Assembly: GCA_905480545.1 (NCBI GenBank)
Contig: CAJQQR010000070.1
Span: 1-40,903 of the forward strand
Direction: 5' to 3'
From: an uncultured Pirellulaceae bacterium
GTDB lineage: Bacteria; Planctomycetota; Planctomycetia; Pirellulales; Pirellulaceae
DNA: 40,903 nucleotides
Position numbers and translations under genes: made by a program
The notes under the pieces: generated by a model
Told to the model about the DNA's origin: nothing
Seen by the model: the letters and a program-made list of their open reading frames with translations, nothing else
Database searches by the model: none
Shown here: in pieces, positions 10,752 through 19,852 of the stretch
Layout of the letters: each line of letters starts with the position of its first letter
Position numbering within the stretch: the stretch's first letter is position 1

Positions 10752-11405
10752 CTAGTCAATGACCTGGGTCCAATTCTGCCATTGTGACCGTTTTTCTCGA
10801 TTTTTCCCGGAAATTACATTGATATCATTATGGTCAAGCAATCCTGGATATCGGACAAATATTGCGGCGATCAACCGACCGGCCGGATTCATATCAAACC
10901 GTTGAAAGAACTCTGGTGAACCGAGTTGCCCACCGCTGGACCAGTACGTCCCCAGTTCTCGGCTTTCGAGAGCCAGCAAGAGGTTCTGAGTTGCCGCCGC
11001 TGCTGCGGCCAAATGTTCCTCGTTGACTTGGCCGATTTTCGGGTTGTCGATTTCGGTTTCAGGTAACCAGGTGATCAGGACCAACGCACCGCACGCATTA
11101 AGCATTTTGGGAAGTTTGTTGTTGGGTTTGATATCTGTGAACCAATCGAAAAAATGTTTGGCAATCTCGCGGCAACGATGGGCCTTGAATATCGTGAAAC
11201 GCCACGGTTCGGCTAGGCCGTCTTTTTTGCGATCGTAGTGGAAAGGAGCCCAACCGGCGACATCCACTGCCTGAAAAACCAATTCGTCAAACTGTTTGAT
11301 CTCAGCTTCTTTGAGCTGCGGTGGACTGTTCCCTATTGCGAGTACTTTTTCGGTGCGTCGTCTCTTGATAACTTCATCGACAAAGTTTGTTGTTGGTTTT
11401 GCCAC
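10752..11405 (-). CDS. Nitroreductase family protein
   Basis: A 217-residue FMN-dependent oxidoreductase of the nitroreductase fold. Support: the early RRRTEKV segment, VDVAGWAPFHYDRKKDGLAEPWRF (the APs.hN-type FMN-binding region with the family's PWRF), an Ala-rich helix AAAAAATQNLLLALESRELGTYWSSGG and RYPG near the end. The start is a GTG at 11405. Substrate unknown; members reduce quinones, flavins or nitro compounds. It is divergent from the MscS gene with about 110 bases between them, so the two may share a regulatory region. Confidence 0.8.
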   Translation of the reverse strand: MAKPTTNFVDEVIKRRRTEKVLAIGNSPPQLKEAEIKQFDELVFQAVDVAGWAPFHYDRKKDGLAEPWRFTIFKAHRCREIAKHFFDWFTDIKPNNKLPKMLNACGALVLITWLPETEIDNPKIGQVNEEHLAAAAAATQNLLLALESRELGTYWSSGGQLGSPEFFQRFDMNPAGRLIAAIFVRYPGLLDHNDINVISGKNREKRSQWQNWTQVID

Positions 11406-11517
11406 TGCTTGATTACCTGGTTTTTGTTCTAATTTGTGATTATCGAAATAGTGAGCGACTCACCCGTCACTCTATTCTCATTCGTACCAAATTTTACTTC
11501 TTATTCTAGGAGTCCTT

Positions 11518-12456
11518 ATGGTTCTCATTCCGTTGATCACACAAGACGTATCCAAAACTGAAGTTCCTGTTGTTCAGCCTCCCGCTGATGCAACAACCAA
11601 TGCGGTGAAGGACAACGTCAGATCGCTATTGCCCAGCGACTCGCCGGAATGGGTGCAGGCTGCCGTTGAATACGGAATTCCGTATGGAATCGGTGCAATC
11701 AAAGTCCTGATTATTCTATTTGTAACGTGGATCATTTCCGGGATCCTGTCACGTGTTGTAACTCGGGGGCTCGAAAAAGCAAAGTTTGATGAGACGTTGA
11801 CCAAATTTTTTGCAAAGATGGCTCGCTGGGCTGTGATGGCACTTGGGCTTCTCGGTTGTTTGAGTATCTTTGGAATTGAAACGACATCGTTCGCCGCCGT
11901 ACTCGGAGCAATGGGTCTTGCCATCGGATTGGCCTTCCAAGGAACGTTGTCTAATTTTGCAAGCGGCGTGATGCTGCTCGTTTTCCGGCCATTCAAGGTA
12001 GGACAATTTGTAAAGGTTGGTGGCGAAGCTGGAACGGTAAATGAAATTGATCTTTTTGCAACCACTTTGGATACCGTCGATAATCGTCGAGTCATTATCC
12101 CCAATAGCTCTGTTTTTGGGGCGACAATCGAAAACGTTAGCCATCATTCGAAACGTCGGATCGATGTTAACGTAGGAACTGAATATGCGGCGGACTTGGA
12201 CCAAACTAGAGCTGTACTTGAAGGCGTTCTCGCGAACCTGAAGAATACTTTGAAAGAGCCTGAGCCGGTTGTCATGTTGCAGGAACTGGGTGGGTCTTCA
12301 ATAGATTGGCAATTAAGAGTTTGGGTAAAGGCTGACATGTTTTGGGAGGTCAAGCAGCAACTGATTCGAGCAACCAAATATGCATTGGATCGCGCTGAAA
12401 TTGGCATTCCGTATCCGCAAATGGATGTACATCTGGATCAAGTTGTTGCCTCCTAG
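11518..12456 (+). CDS. mscS: Small-conductance mechanosensitive channel, MscS family
   Basis: A 312-residue inner-membrane channel that opens under membrane tension to release solutes on osmotic downshift. After a soluble N-terminus of about 45 residues come a TM segment (about 58-83), a second (about 100-120) and the pore helix AAVLGAMGLAIGLAFQGTLS with the Gly/Ala packing of MscS TM3. Next is the beta domain (VMLLVFRPFKVGQFVKVGG, then VIIPNSSVFGATIEN) and the cytoplasmic alpha-beta domain. AGGAG at 11508-11512 sets the ATG start. The histidine kinase follows after about 95 bases on the same strand. Confidence 0.95.
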   Translation: MVLIPLITQDVSKTEVPVVQPPADATTNAVKDNVRSLLPSDSPEWVQAAVEYGIPYGIGAIKVLIILFVTWIISGILSRVVTRGLEKAKFDETLTKFFAKMARWAVMALGLLGCLSIFGIETTSFAAVLGAMGLAIGLAFQGTLSNFASGVMLLVFRPFKVGQFVKVGGEAGTVNEIDLFATTLDTVDNRRVIIPNSSVFGATIENVSHHSKRRIDVNVGTEYAADLDQTRAVLEGVLANLKNTLKEPEPVVMLQELGGSSIDWQLRVWVKADMFWEVKQQLIRATKYALDRAEIGIPYPQMDVHLDQVVAS

Positions 12457-12551
12457 GCGACCGTTTCAGTCGTAAATTCGAGAAATCAGGATTCGTCACG
12501 ACGCGCAGTCTGGTGCATAATGGTCTCGGTAAAACTTGGATCACAAGTAAC

Positions 12552-14066
12552 ATGGAAATAGACCATACAAAATCGAGGACAGAATTTGCTTCTCGACTCG
12601 AAGCGATCATGAGCCGGAACCTTGTTTTTCATTTGATCCCGCCCATCACGCTTTGTATCATCTCGATCATTCTGTCTTGTTGTTTCTTTCGTGGCGAATT
12701 TTATTTTTGGTTATCGTTTTTCTCTGCACTGATCGCGTTACTGCATGGAATTGCCGTCCTTCAATTCTTTCGTCGAGCCTATTCGAATTCCGTTGCAAGC
12801 CATGCGTTCGACCGATTGATCAACGTGATTCCTCAGGTGCATTGGATACGAAAAGGTAAGCAGGTTGCCTTCATCAGCCCGTCGTACGAAAAGGTCTGGG
12901 AATCAACTTGCGATGTACTGTGTTCAGATCCGGAGACCTTCTTTCAAAACATCCACCCCGATGATTTGCACTCTGTTCGTCGCAGTTTTGAGTCGAATCT
13001 CTGCCGCGGGAAAGTCGATCATGAATTCCGGTTGGTTATGGCCGACGGTCGGATCAAGTGGATTCATGCACGAAGCTATGTCGATCCTGAAGACGAAGCC
13101 ACTGAGTTTGGCGTCGCGGAGGATATTACGAAAAAGAAAGAAATAGAGAAATCGGTCCTGGAGAACACTACGCAACTACAGGTCTCATTTGAAGAACCGC
13201 AACCCGAAACCAAGTTAGGCCGTCAGTTCGAGGATGAGAACCTTGAAAAGCAAAAGGAGCAAAAGAGAACAGAGGAGATTGCCAGGTCGCAGCGCCTGGA
13301 GGGTTTGTCGGTAATGGCCGGTCGGATAGCACACGATTTTAACAATATCTTGACGGCTATCTTAATTAATCTGGATTTATTAAAGCTGGATGTTCAGCAG
13401 AATCGTAAATCCGATCTAGAGCGGATTGACGACATCGAAAAGTCCTCGACGACAGCCGTAGATATTTGCCAACAAATGCTCCAATTTAGCGGGCGGGCAC
13501 CCCGTGAATTGCAAAAAGTGAACATCGGGGTACAAATCACCGACGCGATTCAAGTTTTGTTCTCAACCATTCCAAAAGCTGTTACTGTGCGATTCTCTGA
13601 TTCGCCAGAACCATTTTTCACGCTCGGAATGCCTACACAGATTCAGCAGGTGGTTTTAAATTTGATGACCAACGCGATACAGGCCGTCGGTGATGCAGGG
13701 CAGATTGAATTATCGCTGTCGACCCGATCGGTTGATCGCAATCAACCCGGTTCGACTTATTTAGAGTCTCGGAATTCAATGACTGAGTTTCACGTGATTA
13801 GCTGTAAAGACGATGGTGTTGGAATGGACGAGGAGACCTTGCAGTTCTTATTCGATCCTTTTTATTCCAAAAAGAATAAGGGACGCGGTCTTGGATTGGC
13901 TTCGGTTGTCGGAATCGTAAAGGGGCACGGTGGCAGGGTCTCAGTCGAATCGACTGTCGGTGTTGGAACGGAGTTTCGGGTATGCTTACCCGCATACTAT
14001 GGCGAATCCGACGTCTTGACCGGTAACGAAGCGGCGAGATATATCAGTGAAATCAATGTGACCTGA
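12552..14066 (+). CDS. PAS-domain sensor histidine kinase
   Basis: A 504-residue membrane-attached sensor kinase. Two hydrophobic segments lie in about residues 20-75, followed by a PAS domain (VHWIRKGKQVAFISPSYEKVW, then the PAC region HEFRLVMADGRIKWIHARSY), a charged coiled-coil linker (about 195-240) and a HATPase. The phospho-acceptor is His261 in AGRIAHDFNNILTAI; the N box is NLMTNAIQAV, G1 DDGVGMD, F box LFDPFYSKKNKGRGLGLASV. The HDFNN-type H box is typical of hybrid or NtrB-like kinases. No response regulator gene is adjacent, so the partner is elsewhere. An in-frame GTG at 12513 would add 13 residues; I prefer the ATG at 12552. No C-terminal receiver domain is present. Confidence 0.9.
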   Translation: MEIDHTKSRTEFASRLEAIMSRNLVFHLIPPITLCIISIILSCCFFRGEFYFWLSFFSALIALLHGIAVLQFFRRAYSNSVASHAFDRLINVIPQVHWIRKGKQVAFISPSYEKVWESTCDVLCSDPETFFQNIHPDDLHSVRRSFESNLCRGKVDHEFRLVMADGRIKWIHARSYVDPEDEATEFGVAEDITKKKEIEKSVLENTTQLQVSFEEPQPETKLGRQFEDENLEKQKEQKRTEEIARSQRLEGLSVMAGRIAHDFNNILTAILINLDLLKLDVQQNRKSDLERIDDIEKSSTTAVDICQQMLQFSGRAPRELQKVNIGVQITDAIQVLFSTIPKAVTVRFSDSPEPFFTLGMPTQIQQVVLNLMTNAIQAVGDAGQIELSLSTRSVDRNQPGSTYLESRNSMTEFHVISCKDDGVGMDEETLQFLFDPFYSKKNKGRGLGLASVVGIVKGHGGRVSVESTVGVGTEFRVCLPAYYGESDVLTGNEAARYISEINVT

Positions 14067-14073
14067 TTTCGTT

Positions 14074-14105
14074 TGCGCTGGGGGATGTTTGCGTTGGAGG
14101 ATGTT
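14074..14105. repeat. Two-copy 16-bp tandem repeat
   Basis: TGCGCTGGGGGATGTT is followed directly by TGCGTTGGAGGATGTT (two mismatches). It lies between the convergent stops of the histidine kinase and efpL genes. No terminator-like hairpin with a T-run was seen in this short gap. Confidence 0.7.
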
Positions 14106-14129
14106 TGTCGCAGGTGGGTAGCGGTGTTG

Positions 14130-14693
14130 TTAGGCTCGCGAAAGAAATGAAGCGGTCCGTGTATCCACTTTGACCACATCGCCTTCTTTCAGATATTCAG
14201 GAACTTGGATCTCGACACCGCTTTCCAATTTTGCTGGCTTTGTGCGACTGGTTGCCGAGTTCCCTTTGACGCCCGGATCACATTGGTCGATCTTCAAAAC
14301 TACCGAGGCCGGCAGGGTAATTCCAACGCACTCGTCGTTGTAAATCATCGCGTTCATCCCTTCCAGTTCTTCGGTGACGAATCGGATTTCGTCCGCGACG
14401 TCAACTAATGGCAGCGAATACTGGTTATAGTTTTCCTGATCAAGAAAGTGTGCCGATTCATTGTCAGTGTACATCAACTTGATTTCACGAGTTTGAAAGT
14501 CCGCTTCGTCCAAGTTGTCGGTTCCTTTCAATTTGATGTCGATCTTTTGTTTTGTCACGATGTTCTTGGCAACAAATTCGTAAAGCGTTGCGGCACCGCG
14601 CGCTGACGGAGTGTTGACCTGAACTTTGTTGATAACAACTGGGGCGCCATTGTGAACAACAATGGCGCCAGTTTTGACTTGTTTGGCGAGCAT
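14130..14693 (-). CDS. efpL: Elongation factor P-like protein (YeiP/EfpL)
   Basis: Three-domain EF-P paralogue that enters the ribosomal E site and relieves stalling. The loop facing the peptidyl-transferase centre reads NTPSARGAATLYEF, close to the SPTARGAATLY of enterobacterial YeiP and unlike canonical EF-P, which has Lys or Arg at a shorter tip. The C-terminal domain carries ATSRTKPAKLESGVEIQVPEYL, the family signature. With the ATG at 14693 the protein has 187 residues, matching YeiP (about 190). An in-frame TTG at 14732, three bases after the upstream gene's stop, would add 13 residues with no family match. It follows a small unknown gene on the same strand, probably in one transcript. 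A perfect hairpin lies in its first codons. Confidence 0.88.
   Translation of the reverse strand: MLAKQVKTGAIVVHNGAPVVINKVQVNTPSARGAATLYEFVAKNIVTKQKIDIKLKGTDNLDEADFQTREIKLMYTDNESAHFLDQENYNQYSLPLVDVADEIRFVTEELEGMNAMIYNDECVGITLPASVVLKIDQCDPGVKGNSATSRTKPAKLESGVEIQVPEYLKEGDVVKVDTRTASFLSRA
14643..14669 (-). repeat. Perfect 11-bp inverted repeat inside efpL start
   Basis: GGCGCCATTGT and its exact reverse complement flank a 5-base loop. In the minus-strand mRNA this hairpin covers about codons 9-17 of efpL and encodes GAIVVHNGAP. It is GC-rich at the base, so it could slow early elongation or hide the start region. Confidence 0.8.
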
Positions 14694-14735
14694 TTTCGGT
14701 TTGCCTGCTTTGGAGGGACTCGTTGAATTCAATCG

Positions 14736-15209
14736 TTAAATAATGGTGAGCGATTCACGATCGATGCCGACACCACCACACAAATTCGCAATTTTTTCCA
14801 CGACCGTTAACAAAGAGCCTGGGTCAAGGAAATCATCTTCGCTGGTCGTGATTTCTTCAAAATGCAGGATGTCAAAACGTGCTCGACACTTTCCGATACG
14901 AGCGATTTTTTTCATCTCGTCTCCGGTCAGTGTTGTTGTTCTGAACTGCTCGTTCAATTCACCAACCTGCTCCAGCACCTCTTCGCCATCCACATACGTG
15001 ATGTCCATTCCAGCAAAATCACTGGGTGAAACAACTGTCATGGATTCAAGCTGCTCATCTGAGTCCTTGTGGATTTCCTTGATTTCATAGCGATCACCTA
15101 ATTCCGCAATCGCAGCAATAAATGCATCAGGACTGGGACGTTGGTCCTCCTCGAAGAGAATGAAGTAGGTTTCGCGGTATTGGTAGCTGGGATTTCCAAA
15201 CAATGACAT
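14736..15209 (-). CDS. Conserved-looking small protein of unknown function
   Basis: A 157-residue soluble acidic protein with no signal peptide or membrane segment. It begins MSLFGNPSYQYRETYFILFE and continues with a mixed alpha/beta pattern (RPSPDAFIAAIAELG, MDITYVDGEEVLEQV), ending LCGGVGIDRESLTII. I do not recognise a named domain. GGATGA lies just upstream of the ATG. It sits immediately before efpL and after the cysK terminator, so it probably leads a two-gene unit with efpL; a role around translation is only guilt by association. Confidence 0.75.
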   Translation of the reverse strand: MSLFGNPSYQYRETYFILFEEDQRPSPDAFIAAIAELGDRYEIKEIHKDSDEQLESMTVVSPSDFAGMDITYVDGEEVLEQVGELNEQFRTTTLTGDEMKKIARIGKCRARFDILHFEEITTSEDDFLDPGSLLTVVEKIANLCGGVGIDRESLTII

Positions 15210-15364
15210 AGTTCATCCAAATCGTGAGTAATGTTTTCTTATAAACTAATCTATCTTGCGAAAGTTAATAGCGGACCGTGATTTCGCCAAGTGACGCCGA
15301 TTCGCGTGGAAATTCGCATTGCTTCTTTTTCAAAATGCAAAATCGAGGCGAAACTTAGAACATG

Positions 15365-15388
15365 AAAAAAGACCGTAGAATACGGTCT
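15365..15388 (-). terminator. Rho-independent terminator of cysK
   Basis: AGACCGTA and TACGGTCT (15370-15377 and 15381-15388) form a perfect 8-bp stem with a 3-base loop; on the minus strand it is followed by TTTTTT. It lies about 60 bases past the cysK stop. Confidence 0.88.
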
Positions 15389-15447
15389 CTCTATTTTCAT
15401 TTTTGTTTGTTAAGCGTGTCTTAAATCGAACTCATATTCTGATTCTC

Positions 15448-16407
15448 TTATTCTGGATAAAGTGAGGTCGATAGGTAGCGTTCACCAAGGTCTGGAAGCA
15501 CGACCACGATCAGTTTGCCAGCATTTTCTGGGCGGCGACCGACCTCTAGCGCTGCCCATGCTGCGGCTCCGCAACTGATACCGCAGAACAAGCCTTCTTT
15601 TTCTGAGAGTCCTCGCGCCGTTGCTGCAGCATCTTCGTCCTTAACGAGCATTACTTCGTCAATAATATCGATATTCAAAACATCCGGAATAAAGCCGGCA
15701 CCGATCCCTTGGATGGTATGTTTTCCAGGTTGAATGGTTTCGCCACTGCGGCGCTGTGTAATCACTGGGCTGTTGGCCGGTTCTACCGCAATGGTTTTCA
15801 TGTCAGGTTTTCGCTCTTTCAATGCCTCTGAAACTCCGGTGATGGTGCCGCCGGTTCCAACACCCGAAACAAAGATGTCGATTTGTCCCTCTGTGTCACG
15901 CCAAATTTCTTCTGCCGTTGTTTTGCGGTGGACTTCCGGATTGGCCGGATTCTTGAACTGTTGTGGCATGACGTAATTGTCGTTTGCTTCTGCCATCTCG
16001 GTTGCTCGCTTGACAGCACCTGGCATTCCCTCCGCTGCCGGCGTCAAAATCACCTCTGCCCCTAACGCTTTCAACAGGCGACGGCGTTCAATTGTCATGC
16101 TTTCAGGCATGCAGACTTTTAGCGTGTATCCACGAGCAGCACAAACATAAGCCAAAGCGATTCCTGTATTGCCGCTGGTGGGCTCGATTATAACAGTCCC
16201 GTCTTTGATCAAGCCTTTGTTTTCCATCGAGTCAATCATCGCACGGCCAATGCGATCTTTGACACTCCAAAGCGGGTTCATGTTTTCGACTTTTCCAACC
16301 ACAGTCGCGACACAACCCTCGGAGATCCGACGGATTTTTACCAGCGGGGTGTTGCCGATGCATTGAGTAATGTCGTCGCGAATTCCAGGAAAATTTGCGG
16401 TGGCCAT
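15448..16407 (-). CDS. cysK: Cysteine synthase A
   Basis: PLP enzyme making cysteine from O-acetylserine and sulfide. The 319-residue protein starts [20 protein letters not shown] after AAGGA, which decides against a 51-residue upstream extension with no family match. The PLP lysine is Lys50 in SVKDRIG; the substrate loop is PTSGNTG at about 76-82; the phosphate cradle is [10 protein letters not shown]; the C-terminal GISCGAA replaces the common GISSGAA. The segment before the lysine is NPLWSVK rather than the usual NP-small-small-SVK, a bulky change near the active site. The gene is followed by its own terminator and is divergent from an unknown gene with about 175 bases between starts. Confidence 0.95.
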   Translation of the reverse strand: MATANFPGIRDDITQCIGNTPLVKIRRISEGCVATVVGKVENMNPLWSVKDRIGRAMIDSMENKGLIKDGTVIIEPTSGNTGIALAYVCAARGYTLKVCMPESMTIERRRLLKALGAEVILTPAAEGMPGAVKRATEMAEANDNYVMPQQFKNPANPEVHRKTTAEEIWRDTEGQIDIFVSGVGTGGTITGVSEALKERKPDMKTIAVEPANSPVITQRRSGETIQPGKHTIQGIGAGFIPDVLNIDIIDEVMLVKDEDAAATARGLSEKEGLFCGISCGAAAWAALEVGRRPENAGKLIVVVLPDLGERYLSTSLYPE

Positions 16408-16582
16408 GCGTTGGGTCCTTTTATTTAATTTCGTTGAGCCGTCGAATACGTACCCGAGAGTATAACAAAGCTCGAAAAAGCGGGTCAACGCAGATGATTT
16501 TCGATTGGGTGGCTTGCTCGATCGGCGTTTCATGGCAAATACTGAACAATCCTGAAGCATTCAATTAAAGGTAGATGAAACG

Positions 16583-17983
16583 ATGGTCCGAAACGAAACC
16601 GCGAAAGGTAGCTTGGCCGCTGACTCCTTCAATTGGAAGCCCCAGCCGGTTGCAGGCAAAATAGTCAAAGAACTTGTTGAACTTTTTGTGGGAAAGATTG
16701 AATTCCTCCAGAGCTTACGTAGGCAATTACAGCAGGTGACAGGAACTCGGTTGATTGATTGGATTGATCATTTCGAATTGTCAACAAAGCTGGCTGAGGA
16801 GTTCCTGCCGATCGGTTCGCTGATTGATGCCGGTTTCGCCGTAATTGAAAAAGGGACCGATCGAACGGTTTACAAGCATGCCGGCGGATTGTTTCCGGTG
16901 ATTGTAATCGCCGATCAATCCGAATCTCGAATCGGTTTAAAGGTCGAGTCGGTGGTTGATTTTGTTGCCACGCATCAGATTCAGGTTGACATGAAATCGA
17001 TTCCGAATGCCTCAAAACGGATTGCGATGGTTGCGGCGGATCAGGATTTTGAATTTTGGGTGATTGAGAAACACGGAATTCAGTGCTGGGAAACCTGCAT
17101 TGACGAGGCGAATCATGCTCTGCAGATTTGTCAAATCCAGGAGAGTTTTCGACTTCGAAATCGTCACTGTAAATCGAATCGGGATGGATTCGATAACGCG
17201 AACGAATCCATCGATGACGCGATCGAACGAATTGGAGTTGACCGCGCTTGTGATCTGTTTTTTCAATGTGAGCGAATCTATTGGGAATCGCGAAATCATG
17301 CTGCCCGAGTTCAGAAAGCTCGGCAAGATCGGTTGGGGCTAGGTTGGGCAAATCACGATCACCACACTTATCGATCCAGCCGAGAATCATTCGCCGATTT
17401 GATTTCAATCTTGGAAAAACTTGGATTCAATTGTCGCGAGAGATTTTATGCTGGAGCGGAAGCGGGTTGGGGAGCTCAGGTGCTTGAGCAAGAACGGTGC
17501 GGCATCGTCGTTTTTGCGGACGTTGATATGAGCGAAGAAGAGTTGGCGGGCGATTTTGCTCATGAAGGATTTGAGTCTCGTGATGAATTAGGGACAGTCG
17601 GCCTGTGGTGTGCGCTCCATGGCGAAGCCTTTTTGGAAGCAGGAATGCATCATCTTGAGTGCCAATTCGATTATTCTGCAGCCCGCAATTTACTAGAAAA
17701 TAACGGCGTTTTGAGCATGGATCCGTTTACTGATTTTGCGTTCCTTAAGCAATGTTTTACGAACGCCGAAATTTGGAAAGTCGATGAAGACCGTTTGGAA
17801 ACGCTTGTTACGCAAAAATCAATTAGTAAGGACGAGGCCGAGAAATTTCGCGTCAACGGCGCCGTGGGATCGCATTTGGAGATTTTGGAACGCAATGATG
17901 GATACAAGGGTTTCAATCAGTCGGGGGTGAGCAAGATCATTGCCAAAACCGATCCTCGCAAGCAGGAAACCGTAATCGATTGA
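16583..17983 (+). CDS. Unknown 466-residue protein, possible VOC-like C-terminal half
   Basis: A soluble protein with no signal peptide or membrane helix. AAGG about ten bases before the ATG supports the start. The N-terminal half (about 1-240) is irregular. The second half is rich in His and Glu: GWANHDHHTYRSS at about 255-266, AGAEAGWGAQV, then TVGLWCALHGEAFLEAG and MHHLECQFDY at about 355-364. Two betaalphabeta-like halves with HHTY and HHLE could be a vicinal-oxygen-chelate (glyoxalase-like) metal site, but this is a guess from spacing, not a recognised domain. The near end reads GSHLEILERNDGYKGFNQ, which looks strongly constrained. It is divergent from cysK and upstream of prpD. Confidence 0.75.
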   Translation: MVRNETAKGSLAADSFNWKPQPVAGKIVKELVELFVGKIEFLQSLRRQLQQVTGTRLIDWIDHFELSTKLAEEFLPIGSLIDAGFAVIEKGTDRTVYKHAGGLFPVIVIADQSESRIGLKVESVVDFVATHQIQVDMKSIPNASKRIAMVAADQDFEFWVIEKHGIQCWETCIDEANHALQICQIQESFRLRNRHCKSNRDGFDNANESIDDAIERIGVDRACDLFFQCERIYWESRNHAARVQKARQDRLGLGWANHDHHTYRSSRESFADLISILEKLGFNCRERFYAGAEAGWGAQVLEQERCGIVVFADVDMSEEELAGDFAHEGFESRDELGTVGLWCALHGEAFLEAGMHHLECQFDYSAARNLLENNGVLSMDPFTDFAFLKQCFTNAEIWKVDEDRLETLVTQKSISKDEAEKFRVNGAVGSHLEILERNDGYKGFNQSGVSKIIAKTDPRKQETVID

Positions 17984-18244
17984 CCTGTCAGTTTTAATCA
18001 ATGCGTCGCCATGGGGTGAAACATGCATACGCTTTTCCCCACCCAATAAATCTCGGATTTCAACATGGCACAAAAAGGGTGCAGGGTCGCCATCACACTT
18101 GCGTGCGCCCTCTCATCCGCCAACAATACGTCATTTGCTATCGCCGGTCGGCGATTCTCCCGGATTCCATGTCCGAATTGCGTCGCATTCGGTTCTTTTC
18201 GGCTGCCCGTGCAAACAACTGTATTTCGCTAGAAAATAACAACC

Positions 18245-19729
18245 ATGAGCGCTAACTTCGACCTCAATCATCGCCCCGAATATGATGGCGTTATTCAAAA
18301 AATCACCGACTACGTTCTCCACTACGAAGTGGATTCAACAGAGGCGATGGAAACAGCACGCTACTGTTTGACCGATACGTTGGGGTGCGGGTTCATGGCC
18401 CTCAAGTTTCCGGAATGCACAAAAATGCTCGGCCCGTATGTTGACGGAACAACCGTTCCGTTTGGAGTGCGCGTTCCGGGAACGGAGTACAGACTTGATC
18501 CAGTGAAAGCTGCATGGGATATCGGCTGTATTGTCCGTTGGTTGGACTTCAATGACACTTGGTTGGCGGCCGAATGGGGACATCCTAGTGATAACCTGGG
18601 CGCGATCCTGGCGATTGCGGATCATCTTTCACAAATCAAAGTGTCGCGTGGTGAGAAACCGCTTGTTGTGCGCGATGTGCTGATCGCGATGATTCAGGCT
18701 CATGAAATTCAGGGCGTCTTAGCATTGGAGAACAGTTTTAATCGTGTCGGACTTGACCATGTGTTGCTGGTACGGCTTGCGTCAACCGCTGTCGTATCTC
18801 GAATGATGGGGGGAAATCGTGACCAAATCATGTCAGCTGTATCCCATGCGTGGGTGGATGGCTCGGCACTTCGGACTTATCGACATGCGCCCAATGCCGG
18901 CTCACGAAAATCTTGGGCGGCTGGCGATGCAACTTCTCGTGCCGTGCAACTTGCTGACATTGCAATGCGTGGTGAAATGGGAATTCCGGGGGTGCTGACC
19001 GCGCCTCAGTGGGGCTTTTATGATGTTTCCTACAGCCATTGGAATAAAGATCTGTCTTTAAAAGACGAATCAGATCGGAATTTCAAATTTCAACGTGAGT
19101 TTGGAAGTTACGTGATGGAAAATATTCTCTTCAAGTTGAGTTTTCCGGCTGAATTCCATTCGCAGACGGCTTGTGAGGCGGCGGTTCAATTGCATCCGAT
19201 AGTTAAAGATCGCCTTGGCGAAATTGAATCGATTGAAATTTCCACGCATGATTCTGCAATTCGGATTATTTCCAAGCACGGCCCACTGGCGAATCCTGCT
19301 GACCGTGATCATTGTTTGCAATATATGGTCGCTGTTCCGCTAATCACCGGCAATTTGGTGGCCGAAAATTACGAGGATGACTTTCATCGAGGGAATCCGA
19401 TGATCGATAGGCTTCGTGAAAAAATGAATGTTGTTGAAGAACCGCAATATTCAGCGGACTATCATGATCCGGAAAAACGCTCTATCGCCAATGCGTTGCG
19501 GATTGTCTTTAAAGACGGGACGGCAACCGATCGAATCGAAATCGAGTATCCGATCGGACATCGTCGTCGTCGCACTGATGGAATGCCGGTCTTGGAGGCT
19601 AAATTCGAACGAGCGGTAACCGGTTTGTTCGATGGCGAAAAAGGCAAGAAAATTCTTCAACTGTTTTCCAATGAAAGTCAACTGCTGGGATGTGGCGTGA
19701 ATGAGTTGTGCGGACTAATAGCAAAGTAA
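18245..19729 (+). CDS. prpD: 2-methylcitrate dehydratase (MmgE/PrpD family)
   Basis: Cytoplasmic enzyme of the methylcitrate cycle, dehydrating 2-methylcitrate to 2-methylaconitate during propionate breakdown. The 494-residue length and the run VRWLDFNDTWLAAEWGHPSD at about 97-116 match true PrpD rather than distant MmgE relatives; KSWAAGDATSRAVQLA, KLSFPAEFHSQTACEAA and VAVPLITGNL follow in family order. The start ATG has only a weak upstream ribosome site. No prpB, prpC or acnD gene is adjacent in the window, so the pathway is split or incomplete here. The preceding 260 bases show no gene. Confidence 0.93.
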   Translation: MSANFDLNHRPEYDGVIQKITDYVLHYEVDSTEAMETARYCLTDTLGCGFMALKFPECTKMLGPYVDGTTVPFGVRVPGTEYRLDPVKAAWDIGCIVRWLDFNDTWLAAEWGHPSDNLGAILAIADHLSQIKVSRGEKPLVVRDVLIAMIQAHEIQGVLALENSFNRVGLDHVLLVRLASTAVVSRMMGGNRDQIMSAVSHAWVDGSALRTYRHAPNAGSRKSWAAGDATSRAVQLADIAMRGEMGIPGVLTAPQWGFYDVSYSHWNKDLSLKDESDRNFKFQREFGSYVMENILFKLSFPAEFHSQTACEAAVQLHPIVKDRLGEIESIEISTHDSAIRIISKHGPLANPADRDHCLQYMVAVPLITGNLVAENYEDDFHRGNPMIDRLREKMNVVEEPQYSADYHDPEKRSIANALRIVFKDGTATDRIEIEYPIGHRRRRTDGMPVLEAKFERAVTGLFDGEKGKKILQLFSNESQLLGCGVNELCGLIAK

Positions 19730-19852
19730 TGATGAGAAATCGCGATGATTGAGGAAAACTGAAAAAAAATGGTTCAAATCACGCTTGTTTGGTACTAACA
19801 TCGACCCTTGAATCTAACACTGTTAGTGGACTACTACACAAAGAGGAGAATC

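Noticed and set aside
12513-12551. GTG start for the histidine kinase
   Set aside because: Adds 13 residues without any family feature; the ATG at 12552 is the more ordinary start, though neither has a strong ribosome site.
16665-17408. Minus-strand 247-residue open frame
   Set aside because: Lies fully inside the 466-residue gene on the other strand; its composition (many Arg, Ser, Pro) is that of an antisense shadow.
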